64,000 nt of DNA from Symbiodinium microadriaticum (Eukaryota > Sar > Dinophyceae > Suessiales > Symbiodiniaceae). This document shows, one piece after another, positions 51,348 to 61,690 of the stretch; positions within the stretch are counted from its first letter, which is position 1; every line of letters starts with the position of its first letter. The stretch is from positions 563,293 through 627,292 of the forward strand of contig LSRX01000357.1 of assembly GCA_001939145.1 (NCBI GenBank). The letters are read 5' to 3'. The position numbers and the translations under genes were made by a program. The notes below the pieces were generated by a model. That model was given only the letters and a program-made list of their open reading frames with translations. It was not told the DNA's origin and ran no database searches.

Positions 51348-52046
51348 TTGTGGGTCTGTCAAACCGCCAACATCAAGCACATAGCTTGTAAAATGCGGCT
51401 CATTACCCAACCCTTGACCTATTGGGGATTCAAGGCTGCGGTGTCAAACTTCAGCCCTAAATTCGCCTCAGCCCTGGCCGAAGCGGTCAGAGGTTTTCAC
51501 GGGAATCCTTGCTCACCCCATCTTCATCCCCTTGCAGTAACCCCCCGCTCCCCCCTTACCGAGGCCTACCCTAAAAATCGGATTTTCTGCCCCATCACCT
51601 CCCCCCCACCCCCCATCGAGAGCATAGTGTCATCCACAGGTTTGTTTGTGATATTCCATTTGCTAGTCATGAACTTCAATGCTGTCAGTGCGGGGCATAC
51701 ACGTCTCTACCCCGGTGCCCCAGGACGAAAGAGGAGTCAAGTCTCGAAGTGCGGCTTTGCATCACGGTGCAGGACATTAATGTTTTTTTTGCTTCTGGCC
51801 CCCACTTCTTTATTTCCTTCCCCATCCCTTTCCTTGTCTTTTGCTTACGTCATCTTACGGCCAGGCCAAGACGGGCTAGTTTACATCATTCGCGAATTCG
51901 ATGCCAAAGCACGGCAACTCAAAGGTGGTGTCTTGTACTTCTTGCAAACCCGTACATTTCGCAACACTTCAAAATCCGGCCATAACGCCTTTCGCGTGGG
52001 ATTATTGGTCACAGCATCAGCGTTCAACAACAAATACTCACATTAA
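51348..52046 (+). CDS. Unidentified 232-codon frame, non-ATG start
   Basis: The frame opens with GTG at 51,348; the first in-frame ATG is some 16 codons later. It includes KFASALAEAVRGFHG, a Pro/Ser-rich part, a hydrophobic CRTLMFFLLLAPTSLF stretch, and FDAKARQLKGGVLYFLQTRT. It is the longest open frame outside the LINE and lies in telomere-free DNA, but runs of C and T help keep it open. No domain recognised. Confidence 0.3.
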   Translation: MWVCQTANIKHIACKMRLITQPLTYWGFKAAVSNFSPKFASALAEAVRGFHGNPCSPHLHPLAVTPRSPLTEAYPKNRIFCPITSPPPPIESIVSSTGLFVIFHLLVMNFNAVSAGHTRLYPGAPGRKRSQVSKCGFASRCRTLMFFLLLAPTSLFPSPSLSLSFAYVILRPGQDGLVYIIREFDAKARQLKGGVLYFLQTRTFRNTSKSGHNAFRVGLLVTASAFNNKYSH

Positions 52047-52049
52047 CAA

Positions 52050-52725
52050 CATATTCTGAAGCGAACGCAGTCATTCACTCGCGACCTCTCTTGCTTTCCG
52101 AAACAAGGCACCTGCTTCAAGTACAGCCGGGCCGACGCGGAAGACGCGAAGCGTTTAAAACTAAAGATTCAGCCCAAGCACCGAAACCCCCAAAACCCAG
52201 AATCCTTTAAGCCCCCAAAACCCAAAGACCTTTAAGCTCGTCTGCTGAATCCGATTCTTGAGAAGGCTCAGATCCTGGGACGGCCGTCGAGTCTCCAAGG
52301 CCACGCTAAGAACATGTAAAAATCATAGCAGCTGAAGCCTTCAGATGGCAAGCTCCACAGCATGGCTCTGGGCTCATCTACATTATTCTCAAGGATTGAG
52401 GCTATTGGGTTTCCAACTTTTGGGCTTCTACTGTCAGTCAACAGCTCCTATAAGGCTACTGCTGGCACTGGACTGTAGCTGCAGTTCGCGGATACTCCAT
52501 TCTGTGGTCTGACTCGGTTAGGAGCGTGTACGAGTCGACATTGATGTAACCTCAAACTGAGACTACCTGTCCGGGTCTAGGTATGTGAGGAGCTCGCATA
52601 TCCGAAACTGGTGCGTATGCCACCCTAGCCTCAAAGGTCCATGCACCGTCCGTCTGAATCCCGAAAACCTGAACCGCCTAGGTTGCGGTAACCCCTGAAA
52701 GCACAATTGCCGATGTCGTGTTACT
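52050..52725. other. Telomere-free region without a supported gene
   Basis: No frame of note and no repeat family recognised. Confidence 0.4.
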
Positions 52726-52729
52726 GCGA

Positions 52730-52833
52730 TACTGTTGATGATAAAAATCCTGCATTACCTCAAGGACCCTTAACTATGCGAGTTACGGTTGGTTCCTTAT
52801 TATGGGTAATGCAGGATTTACATCATCAACGGT
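52730..52833. mobile_element. MITE-like element, family A, copy 3
   Basis: ACTGTTGATGATAAAAATCC and ATTTACATCATCAACGGT ends with CTGCATTACC / GGGTAATGCAGG inside. Interior order is inverted relative to copy 1. Confidence 0.85.
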
Positions 52834-52942
52834 GTGAGTGCCAGTCGCCCCAGGATGTCACTAAGTGGGCTCCTGGGGCTATGCCGGTTTCTTCTGAGGT
52901 CCGCGGTGGGTTGCTACTCAACTCCAACGCATGCCTTACAGT

Positions 52943-53062
52943 TAAAGGAAACTACAGGTGGGGAGTTTAGGGTATATAGGGCTTCTGTAAGGCTTCTATA
53001 AGGTATATAGACCTTCTATAAGGCTCCTATAACGGTAAATACCCACCTGAAAATGTCCTAGA
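52943..53062. mobile_element. MITE-like element, family B, copy 4
   Basis: AAAGGAAACTACAGGTGGGG AGTTTAGGGTATATAGGG, TATAAGG-rich centre, ACCCACCTGAAAATGTCCTAGA at the right. The most complete copy. Confidence 0.85.
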
Positions 53063-53159
53063 TCACAGGGATCCGTGCTGCCGCCTCTTTACAGCGCAAA
53101 ACAACCTTCGGCCAGCTAGACAGACCTTCGAAACCTGTAGTCCCTCTGACAAATCCCAA

Positions 53160-53420
53160 GCATAATTACCCCAAACAGCCGTAAAAAAAACCCTAAGCCC
53201 CCAAAACCCAAAGCCCCGAAACCAAGCCAACAAAAACCTAAAGTAAAGCCTTAAGCCCCCAAAACCCCCAACGATCCCTAAGCCAAGCCAAAAAAAGCCC
53301 TAAAGCAAAACCCCCAAGCCCCCAAAATCTACACCCCCCCCCCAAAGGTCACCAAGTCTTTCCCTAAACCTTAAACCCCCGAACCCTAAACTATACACTA
53401 GACACCCTAAACCAAGTCTT
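53160..53420 (-). repeat. CCCTAAA/AAGCCCCCAAAACCC-type tract
   Basis: Degenerate C-rich units; poly-C at 53,333. No gene. Confidence 0.7.
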
Positions 53421-53451
53421 CACCCGGACTTGAAGAATCCAGGCCTCTCAC

Positions 53452-53534
53452 CTAGTTGCTGAGTTCATAAGCGTCAGCTTTATAAGGGATCATCATATCC
53501 CAACAGGTTTAAAGTGTAATCACTCAGCTACTAA
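53452..53534. mobile_element. MITE-like element, family C, copy 4
   Basis: CTAGTTGCTGAGTTCATAAG and CACTCAGCTACTAA ends, with a deletion in the left-centre. Confidence 0.8.
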
Positions 53535-53730
53535 ATCCTAAGCCCCTAAACCCCTGAACCCTAACCCTAAGATGAACCTTTGAGGACTAGGCATCTGCAT
53601 CCTAAGCACATACAGTCACGACCCAGCCCAGGGCCCCTTAGAGCCGAGCCTTGGGTTTTTTTTTGTCCGGCCTACTATCCGCAACCAAAGTACCTTGTTA
53701 CTGGGCCATGTGGCCCTTAAGGTTGGTTGA

Positions 53731-53865
53731 AGGTTATATCTGAGGGCTCTGAAGTTATAATGGGGGGTGTTGGGGTTTAGGGTTGTATATGAGGGCCCCC
53801 AAGTAATAATGGGGTTTAGGAGTTTAAGGTTTTATACGAAGGCTCTAAGTTAGAATGGGGTCTTC
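53731..53865 (+). repeat. Three diverged repeats with telomere-like spacers
   Basis: GGTTATATCTGAGGGCTCTG, GGTTGTATATGAGGGCCCCC and GGTTTTATACGAAGGCTCTA, each ending in A(T/G)AATGGGG, about 58 bp apart. Confidence 0.75.
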
Positions 53866-54013
53866 AATTTAGGCTTTGGGGGTTGAGGATGTACAGAGTT
53901 TAGAAGACTTCCGTCTGGCTTAGAATCATGTAGACCCCTGGCCACCCTCCCAAGCATTGGCTGTAAGAGGGAGCCTACAGTTCAGGCCCGTAGGGCGAGG
54001 GTTTAGGGTTTAA

Positions 54014-54100
54014 GGTGCATCAATCAGCGTTTAAGGTTTAGGGTTTCGGGTTTAGGGTTTAGGGTTTGGGGGTTTGGGGTTTAGGGTGTATCAATCAGCG
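54014..54100. repeat. TTTAGGG tract bracketed by 16-bp direct repeats
   Basis: GGTGCATCAATCAGCG (54,014-54,029) and GGTGTATCAATCAGCG (54,085-54,100) enclose 55 bp of TTTAGGG-like units. Confidence 0.88.
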
Positions 54101-54163
54101 GTCTACATTACGGGTTTCTTACAGAAGCACTACTCCGAATCCTTTCTTGCCAACCACAACCCT

Positions 54164-54238
54164 ATGGCTGATGATATAAGCCCTGCATTACCCATAAAAA
54201 AGGAATGTACCATAACTCTGAATTCCCATAGTTTGTAG
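54164..54238. mobile_element. Family A element, left half only
   Basis: TGATGATATAAGCCCTGCAT TACCCATAAAAAAGGAATGT, ending near CCCATAGTTTG like the copy at 35,301. Confidence 0.7.
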
Positions 54239-54769
54239 TTCAGACATTCTAGTGTTGAGAACCTCTGCCTTGTCGCTGAAAAAGTCTAGATACAACGCTG
54301 ACGGACACCCCCGACAATCCGACATTAAAACAAAAAGGATTAATAGGATGTCGAAGCCGTTGATGCTGGTAAGGATTTGGGTTCCGGCATTAGGGGGGGT
54401 CGGGCTTGGTTTGGCTTCAGGGTTCGGAGTTCCCTATGATCATCCGTGTTTCTGATAAACAGATTAGAACACTACAAAAACTAGGCAATCCCCAACAGGA
54501 ACTACAGAAAGGATACGATTGAATTCAGCATCTAATTAGAGGGTCGAAACCTCAACCCTAAACCCTGCCAACTAAAGAAAGACCTGGGCACGAAGTCGTG
54601 TCACTACTGCGCTCAGCATTCCAGGGCAAACGAGGAGCTTTCCTGAGCATGACTCATGGAGCATGAGGACCCCGAAGACTCCGTTCCCCAAGCTGTGCGA
54701 TCTCGATCTCGCACTCTCTGACTGACTAAGACTAACATACACACACAAACAAACATGGCATAGTAATAA

Positions 54770-54867
54770 TTACATGCATCTATGTATACACATATAGCCG
54801 TGCATGCATGCATACATTGGCATACATACATACATACATACATACATACATGCATACATACACCATG

Positions 54868-54901
<34 letters not shown>

Positions 54902-54902
54902 G
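54770..54902 (+). repeat. ACAT/CATA/AC microsatellite
   Basis: CATACATA units, ACATAC units and (AC)n. Frames through it are artefacts. Confidence 0.95.
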
Positions 54903-55294
54903 GAGAGAAGGAGGGAGAAGGAGAGATGGAGCGACATCGCGACCTTTTGGAACCACAGCCCTCATCTGGATCAAACTCAAAAACCACGTGCTGAACGCTA
55001 ACCCTGCAGGTCCAAATGACCAGGTTGTGCAGATTCGTCCTGGGAGAGTTTATGATTTTTAGGTACTTGGACACTTGGGGTGAGCGCTCTCGACCCTGAA
55101 CCCCTAGAAACCCAACAGCATGAAAGCCCCAAAACCGTCTGCTTTTCTACCGAAAACAAGGAGCCACCAAACTCGGCCCCAGACTGTGCGCCCCCTCGCT
55201 ACGAGGCAGCCTGCAATTCCCACCCTCGAGGTCGTCTCGAAGGTCCGGCCAACATCTTTGGGCTTAGGTTGGGTACTGCCCCCACGCAGTAGGG

Positions 55295-55335
55295 TTTAGG
55301 GTTTAGGGTTTAGGATTTGGGGTTTAGGGTTAAGA
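55295..55335 (+). repeat. TTTAGGG tract
   Basis: Three units and variants. Confidence 0.85.
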
Positions 55336-55689
55336 GTCTATAATAGGGCTACTACTATTAAGGGCCTTATCCATATTATGAATCTTACTCAACTGTTACT
55401 GAGTTGGGCCGGGAGCAGTATCCAAGGTTTAGGGCTTGCAGGTTTTCGTGGCCTTCGAAGCATTTGCTTCAAGTCGCGTAGGGGATCGTGCTTAAAGTCA
55501 TGAGAATCCAAGCAGAGTGAAGAGCCTTATCAAAACCCTTTCAACACCCTAAACCCCCAAGCCCTATAAACTCTAAAACCCATCCTCAAAAACTTTTAAA
55601 CTCTAAACTCTAAGCCCTATACAAGCCATAGGCCCTAACCCATAAACCCTCAAACCTACCTCAATCCTATAAACACAGCTTGTCTTGGC

Positions 55690-55750
55690 CTCTGCAGCGG
55701 CGGCTTCGGCGGCCGCGGCGGCCGCGATGGCCTCAGCTTCGAAACTCCTT
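55690..55750 (-). CDS. Candidate exon, Ala-rich helix
   Basis: Minus strand reads SFEAEAIAAAAAAEAAAAE, encoded by GCC/GCG/GCT codons. It resembles Ala/Glu coiled linkers; the CGGCGG-rich sequence may equally be a simple repeat. Confidence 0.3.
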
Positions 55751-55799
55751 GCACCCCTAACACCGTGTCTTTGGGTTTAGGGTTCAGCTTCTGGGGCAT

Positions 55800-56230
55800 A
55801 GAGTTTAGGGTTATTTTTAAGGTTTAGGTTAACTTAGATCACCCAGAGCAAGTCAGCCGAAAGGGACGACTAACATCGCAATCTCTACAGGCCTACTGAT
55901 GATACTGTACTTGATCAGCATGATGGCGATAAGGAACTGAGTTTATGATAGGGATGTGCTGTCCTAGGTTAAGAGGGTTGATGTAAAGGATTCTTGCCTT
56001 TTTTAACAGAGATGTTCGAACCCTTCGGCGAGGCTTTTGCCAAATTGTTCAAACATGTTTCAGCAAAGCTCACAAGCATGATCCCTGAGACTCCAAGATA
56101 ACAATAATTCTTACCCCGGGGTCCAAAGTCTATAAATCGCAACTTTGGGGGATGTGGACTCGTCGGGGCCTAGAGTCTTGAGGCATGTTTTACGCACCGG
56201 ACCATGAGATATCCATGCTTTCCTACTTAG
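55800..56230. other. Low-repeat region without a supported gene
   Basis: Ordinary composition, no open frame or repeat family I recognise. Confidence 0.4.
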
Positions 56231-56238
56231 CCAGACCT

Positions 56239-56347
56239 CCCAAGGGGTCCTAGGTACTGTAATGGGGGATACTTTCCCAAATCATGATAGTAATTCCTAA
56301 TATAGAAACCCTACATACTACTATATAGGTACTTTGGACCCTTTGGG
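56239..56347. mobile_element. MITE-like element, family L, copy 2
   Basis: CCCAAGGGGTCCTAGGTACT and AGGTACTTTGGACCCTTTGGG ends; ATAGAAACCCTACAT inside pairs with ATGTAGGGTTTCTA of copy 1 in the other orientation. Confidence 0.8.
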
Positions 56348-56482
56348 CTCTGTAACTGTGTGACCCGAGGTGGTGAGTTGAGGCCGCCACGGCCGCAACG
56401 TGATCCTGGCGCTCACAAGGAAGGTTTGGCCAGATACGGCTCAAGGGTTTAAGCCAAACAACCTACATTGTGAGGACTTATA

Positions 56483-56573
56483 CTTAGTTGCTGAGTTCAT
56501 AAGCACAAAAAAGTGTGCACTTTCAGTTCTCTAAGGGATCATACAAGGTTTCAAGTGTAGTAACTCAGCTAAT
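56483..56573. mobile_element. MITE-like element, family C, copy 5
   Basis: CTTAGTTGCTGAGTTCATAA and AACTCAGCTAA ends; TAC flanks both sides. Confidence 0.8.
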
Positions 56574-56642
56574 ACGTATATAAAGAAATCAGACTAAGGA
56601 ACCCGAAAACAAGTAGGTTTTTTTCGGTTGCAGGTCGGGTTT
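56574..56642. mobile_element. Family D element, right half
   Basis: ATATAAAGAAATCAGACTAA GGAACCC, AAGTAGGTTTTTTTCGGTTGCAGG in order, adjoining the family C copy. Confidence 0.55.
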
Positions 56643-56719
56643 GGTTGGGGCTTTGAACTGAGATTTGGGGCCTCGCTGAGGTGTCTGGGGCCTCTTGTGC
56701 AAAGCAAGCTGCACAAAAC

Positions 56720-57035
56720 AGCGTTAGGGTTTAGGGCTTACGGTTTAGGGCTTAGGGCTTAGGGCTTCAGGTTTAGGGCATAGGGCTTAGGGTTTGAGGT
56801 TTAGGGCTTAGGGTTTGGGGTTTAGGGCTTAGGGCTTAGGGCTTAGGGTTTAGGGCGATATCGCAACGCTGAGACTCCGGAGCATCCTAGCTGGTGCTTT
56901 TAAGAGACTAGATGACATGGATGCTCTCGGCGCCTCAGACCCCAAAACCCTTTATACCCCAATCCCAATAGACCTAACCCCCTAAGCCCTAAGCCCTAAA
57001 CCCTAAACCCCAAACCCTAAACCCTAAACCCCAAA
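56720..57035. repeat. Telomere-like DNA, both orientations
   Basis: TTTAGGGC/TTAGGGC units to 56,855 and CCCTAAA/CCCTAAG units from 56,975, with about 90 bp of other sequence between. Confidence 0.85.
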
Positions 57036-57109
57036 TGAACCTCAAAACTCGAACTTGAACTCCTCTCTGAACGTACCCTCACAGCCCTTAGCTGCCCAAG
57101 CACCTCCTT

Positions 57110-57242
57110 AAAGGAAACTACAGGTGGGGAGTTTAGGGTGTATATATATATATATAGAGGGCTTCCATAAAACTTCTATAAGGTATATAGACCTTCTATA
57201 AGGCTCCTAGAACGGCAACTTCCCATCTGAAAATGTCCTAGA
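57110..57242. mobile_element. MITE-like element, family B, copy 5
   Basis: AAAGGAAACTACAGGTGGGG ... TCTGAAAATGTCCTAGA, with a (TA)n expansion near 57,140. Confidence 0.85.
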
Positions 57243-57571
57243 CTCCCGCCCTAAACCCCAGCCACGACGCCATCAAACACAGCAAAGAAGTCCATCAACC
57301 GAGGTCTGATTCATGTCTCCTTGCAGACGATACATCCCCAAACTCGAAAATCCCTGTAAACCCCGAGCCCTAAACCAACCGGACATGCACTGAACAACAG
57401 ACCTTGAACCTAACAACATGATTGGAACTTTTCCGGCCCCTACACCCTACACCACTAAACCATAAACCTTACATACTAAACATTGCACCCTCAACCTGCA
57501 ACCCTAAACCTCAAAGACCTTAAACCATAAACTTACACCTTAAGCCCGTATAGCGTATACCCGTATACTTA

Positions 57572-57650
57572 CCCTATGCTTCCAAGGACCTTATAGTTAG
57601 GGCCCTAGACCCCTTAAGGACCCAATACCTAGGTTCCTGGAAGCATAGGG
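57572..57650. mobile_element. Small hairpin element with TTA flanks
   Basis: CCCTATGCTTCCAAGGACCT and AGGTTCCTGGAAGCATAGGG are 20-bp inverted ends; TTA lies on both outer sides, a possible 3-bp target duplication. Confidence 0.75.
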
Positions 57651-57769
57651 TTAATTAAAGCTCTAGCGCTGCCTCTGCCGGAACGTCAAGGAAACCGATC
57701 GATGAGGCGTCCTCCGGAATTGCTTCGGATTCCACAGGAGGGTTTAGGGTTTAGGGTGTTTACGGTCCA

Positions 57770-58280
57770 GGTTTTCGGGTTGATGACCTACAACTAAGTT
57801 ACCAAGTTAAGTACTGCGTCCTAAAAAGCTCAGAGCGATTGAAGGTTTTGGGGGATAGGCTAGAGCTTTCAGGGTTCTGGTGCAGTCGGGCTGCAGAGTG
57901 GGGGGGAAGCCCTGAGTGGAGATATCTGCTTGCATGTGCAAACAGACAAACATAGGGTTTAGGGTTTAGGAATGACATACAGTTTGTTTAGTGCTTGTAG
58001 ATTCTATGTCTTTGCATACATACATACGTCCAGATACACACTTAAGTTGTGTTTACAGGCGAATTATTCTTCAGGCTCCCATGTTGTCGCGACAAAGGTT
58101 TACATTGCACAACTATGGAATTGGGTTTCGGAGTACATCCTAGTACAACTATGATAGGGAACCTTAATACATTACGGCTTCTGGGAACAACCCCAAGCAG
58201 TGAACTTCGCAGCCCACTTACTATGACCTAGCTACTTAGAAATTCAAGTACAAGCAAATGGTTTCAGGTTCCTCAATGGG
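57770..58280. other. Low-repeat region without a supported gene
   Basis: Two short overlapping frames near 57,972-58,231; nothing recognised. Confidence 0.4.
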
Positions 58281-59012
58281 CCGCGGCCTCCACACAGTTT
58301 AAGTCTACATCTACAGTGCCCCAGAGTTCTACTGCCAAGAACCAGGAGTTGCAGTCAACAACTCAAGGAAGACGCACACCAGAGTTTCGGGTTCAGGGTT
58401 TATAGGTCTAAGGTTTCGGGTCTAGGGTTTAAGGGGGTTCGAGCCCTCCACAAAAAACATTGAGCCTGCTGCTGGCTTGGGGCAATCGATGCATCCTAAG
58501 GCCTAAATCCCCAAGCCTTGCACCCGAAGCCTAAACCCTAAACCCTAAACCCCCTAAACCCTAAACCCCTGAACCCTAAACCCCAAACCCTAAACCCCAA
58601 AAGCCTCCAAAGTAGAATGGCCTCAATCGTACACCCCCCATTGGTCCACAATGGGACATTCTAAACCCTAGAACACTGAAGCCCTAGACCGTACCCTAAG
58701 CCGTACCTTTAAACCCGAAAACCCTAGAGCTCTGAACCCTAAACCCCCAAAAACCCTGGAGCCCTAAACCCTAAAACCCCGGAACTCTGCACCCGAAACC
58801 ACCAGAAAAACCCTGGAGCCCTAAACCTCCCCCCCAAAACGGCGGAGCCCTACTAAACCCTGAAAAACCGCGGAGCTCTGCACCCTAAACCCCCAACAAC
58901 CTTAGAGCCCTAAACCCCAAAATCCCTAGAGCCCAAAATTTAAACCTAAAGCCCAATAAGTCGCAGCCTCCACCCAGTTTAATCATACATCTACAATGCC
59001 CCGGAGCTCTAA
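58280..59012. repeat. Degenerate telomere-like domain between 50-bp direct repeats
   Basis: 58,280-58,331 (CTCCACACAGTTTAAGTC, ACATCTACAGTGCCCC) recurs at 58,961-59,012 with about eight changes. Between, from 58,520, are CCCTAAACCC and CCCTAGAGCC units. Confidence 0.75.
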
Positions 59013-59104
59013 ACCCTAAACCCAAAAACCCTAGAGCCCTAAACCCTAAACACCATAGTAGGAAAGCCCAAAAATCCCTAGAGCCCTAAGCCGCAAGTTC
59101 AGGT

Positions 59105-59180
59105 CCACGATGGAGACGTCGTTCATGTTCTCGGCCAGCCCCATTGGCGGCCAGGTGATCGGCGACATCTCGAACCTTTC
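59105..59180 (-). CDS. Candidate exon, frame uncertain
   Basis: Two minus frames are open. One reads KVRDVADHLAANGAG, ankyrin-like; the other reads RFEMSPITWPPMGLAENMND. Splice sites unclear. Confidence 0.35.
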
Positions 59181-59200
59181 GCGGATTTTTAGAGCTTAAA

Positions 59201-59288
59201 CCCTTAGCATCCAAGGACTCGTATTTTAAGGCTTTTGGGCCCAAAGACCCGATTATATAAGGCTTTTGGGCTATTTTGATGCTAAGGG
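59201..59288. mobile_element. 88-bp hairpin element with 8-bp target duplication
   Basis: CCCTTAGCATC and GATGCTAAGGG ends, with AAGGCTTTTGGGC repeated in direct orientation inside. AGCTTAAA occurs at 59,193-59,200 and 59,291-59,298. An 8-bp duplication fits hAT-type elements. Confidence 0.8.
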
Positions 59289-59390
59289 AAAGCTTAAACT
59301 TGAAACCCTAAACCCTAAAATTTAGAGTTTAGGGTTTAGGGGTTTAAGGCTTTAGGGTTTAGATTAGGGCTTAGACTTTGGGGCTTTGGG

Positions 59391-59466
59391 TTTACCTAAA
59401 CCCCCAAAAGTAAATAGAAGAATGGCCCAAAACCCATAAAAGGGCTATTATTCTACATACTTTAGG
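59391..59466. mobile_element. MITE-like element, family E, copy 3
   Basis: CCCCAAAAGTAAATAGAAGA and GGCTATTATTCTACATACTT arms; the 14-mer GGGCTTTGGGTTTA occurs at 59,381-59,394 and 59,465-59,478. Confidence 0.75.
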
Positions 59467-59639
59467 GCTTTGGGTTTAGGGTCTAGGGGCTCTGGGTTTG
59501 ACTGTTGAGCTCAATGATCTCAGGGTTTAGGCTTGCTGGGGTATCGTTGAAAGTGCAATGGGCCTTCTTTCGTCGCAGCCAGGTTCAGGGCTTTTGGGCG
59601 TAGGGTTTACGTAAACCTCCTAAATGTATGGTTTAAGGA

Positions 59640-60170
59640 AGATTCTCCATGTCTCCTTGAAGGTGCAAAAACTGCCTTGCGCGCAAGCAGTCAGCATTCC
59701 TTTGATGCTAATGGCAATTGCTGGCGAAGGAAACCAACTAGAAAGTAATATTCTGCACGAAAACTTCAAGTTCTGCTAAACCAACCAGGGACTAGAAACA
59801 CCTCAAAGTGCTATAATCCTAAGCCCTGAATTGGGTTCCCAGCTGGGTGTTGATCTCCTGGAACGAGTCGAAGGATTCGCCTGTGCGCTGTTGTGATGGA
59901 AGGTACCGCACCATTAAAATTAGCCTTGATCCATGAAGAGATAGCTCTTAATAACAACCCAACCTGCAACCTAGTAATTAACATCCTTAGCATGGCACCA
60001 TCAGTACAAGAACACTGTCCTGGGCATCCCGAGTCCTTACCAGGAGACTACACGGATTCTGCGCAGTCGGCAGAATGCCGCGCGAGAACGGACCGCTGCG
60101 ACACCACTCCGGCGCGCTGGAGCCACCCATACCCCACGTTTGAAAGTCTAAACCCTAAACCCTAAACACC
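59640..60170. other. Telomere-free region with overlapping frames
   Basis: A 90-codon plus frame (59,893-60,165) and a 60-codon minus frame (59,811-59,993) overlap. Neither has a recognised domain; no gene supported. Confidence 0.35.
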
Positions 60171-60478
60171 GTTTCTGATGCCCGGGCTGCGCTTTGACTT
60201 TGAGGGCTTAGGAATTTTAGGGTTTAGGGTTCTCGAAAGCAGCCCCCAGAGGTCTTAGAGATCCTTTGTTGAGGATATTCCTCTAAAATCGTGGATAGAG
60301 GCGATAAGACTAGGTACCCTCCATGTAAAGCCTAAACCGGCTGGGCCTTGATTTCCGGAACTCGAAACTGCAAGCAGCATAACTAGATACCTCAGCAACA
60401 TCTCACTTAATGGGGAATGCAAAATTAGAGTAGGGTCTTTGAGGTATACTTACTGTACTATAGCTGTAGTAAGACACA

Positions 60479-60585
60479 CTACGGTTGATGACATAAAGCC
60501 TGCATTACCTTAAGGACCCTAAACTTGGGGAAACATGGTGTGTTTCTTATTATGGATAATGCAGGAATTCTATGATCAACCGTAG
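60479..60585. mobile_element. MITE-like element, family A, complete copy
   Basis: CTACGGTTGATGACATAAAG and TTCTATGATCAACCGTAG ends, CCTGCATTACC / GGATAATGCAGG inside; 107 bp. Interior orientation as at 52,730. Confidence 0.9.
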
Positions 60586-60599
60586 TTTCACTTATGATT

Positions 60600-61430
60600 C
60601 CCTACACCCTAAACCTTAAACCCAAAGGCCTTAAACTCGAAACCTTAAGCCCAAAGGCCCTAACCCCTAAACCTGAAGCCCAAAGGCACTAAACTCTAAA
60701 CCTTAAGCCCAAAGGCCCTAAACCCTGAACCCCTAAACCCTAAGGCCCTATACCCTAAACCTTGAGCCCAAAGGCCCTAAACCCTAAACCTTAAACCCAA
60801 AGGCCCTAAACCCTAAACCTTAAGCCCTAAGGCCCTAAACCCTACACCACTAAACTCTAAGGCACTAAACCCTAAACCTTAAGCCCTAAACCTTAAGCCC
60901 AAAGGCCCTAAACCCTACACCCCTAAACCCAAAGGCCCTAAACCCTAAACTTTAAACCCTGAACCTTATACCCAAAGGCCCTAAACCCTAAACCTTAAAC
61001 CCAAAGGCCCTAAACGCTAAACCCCTAAACCCTTAAACCCTAGCCCTTAAAGCCCAAAGCCCTAAACCCTAAACCCTAAACCCTAAGGCCCTAAACCCTA
61101 AACCCTAAACCTTAAACCCTAAACCTTAAACCCAGAGGCCCTAAACCCGAAACCCTAAGCCCAAAGGCCCTAACCCCTAAACCTTAAGCCCAAAGGCACT
61201 AAACTCTAAACCTTAAGCCCAAAGGCCCTAAACCCTACAACCCTAAACCCTAAGGCCCTAAACCCTAAACCTTAAGCCCAAAGGCCCTAAACCCTAAACC
61301 TTAAACCCAAAGGCCCTAAACGCTAAACCCCTAAACCCTTAAACCCTAGCCCCTAAAGCCCAAAGCCCTAAACCCTAAACCCAAAGGCCCCAAACCTTAA
61401 AACCCAAAGGGCCTAAACTCTAAAGCAGGG
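60600..61430 (-). repeat. AAGGCCCTAAACCCTAAACCTTAAGCCC array
   Basis: A telomere-like unit alternating with AAGGCCC, repeated some 30 times in imperfect form. A block from about 60,985-61,077 (with CGCTAAACCCCTAAACCCTT) recurs at about 61,290-61,382, and 60,637-60,720 recurs near 61,147-61,230. Confidence 0.9.
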
Positions 61431-61489
61431 TTCTGTCAGCCGGGGCAAGGGCTCATCGGCACGATAAGAGGAACTCCTTCAGGAAGACC

Positions 61490-61690
61490 TGGGATTTGGG
61501 GTTTAGGGTTTAGGGATTTAGGGTTTTCGGGTTTAGGGTTGAGGGATTTAGGGTTTAGGGATTCAGGGTTTGGGGTTTAGGGTTTAGGTGTTTAGAGGTT
61601 CGTTTCAGGGTGTCTTCGGGTTTTCCCCCAAAAAGGGGCGAAAGGACCCCGAGAATTATGGGATTTAGGCTTTAGGGTTTAGGGTTCTCC
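61490..61690 (+). repeat. TTTAGGG tract
   Basis: GATTTAGGG and TTTAGGG units with a non-repeat break at 61,600-61,660. Confidence 0.85.

Noticed and set aside
54613-55074. 153-codon minus-strand frame
   Set aside because: Its middle is an ACAT/AC microsatellite and the ends show no domain.
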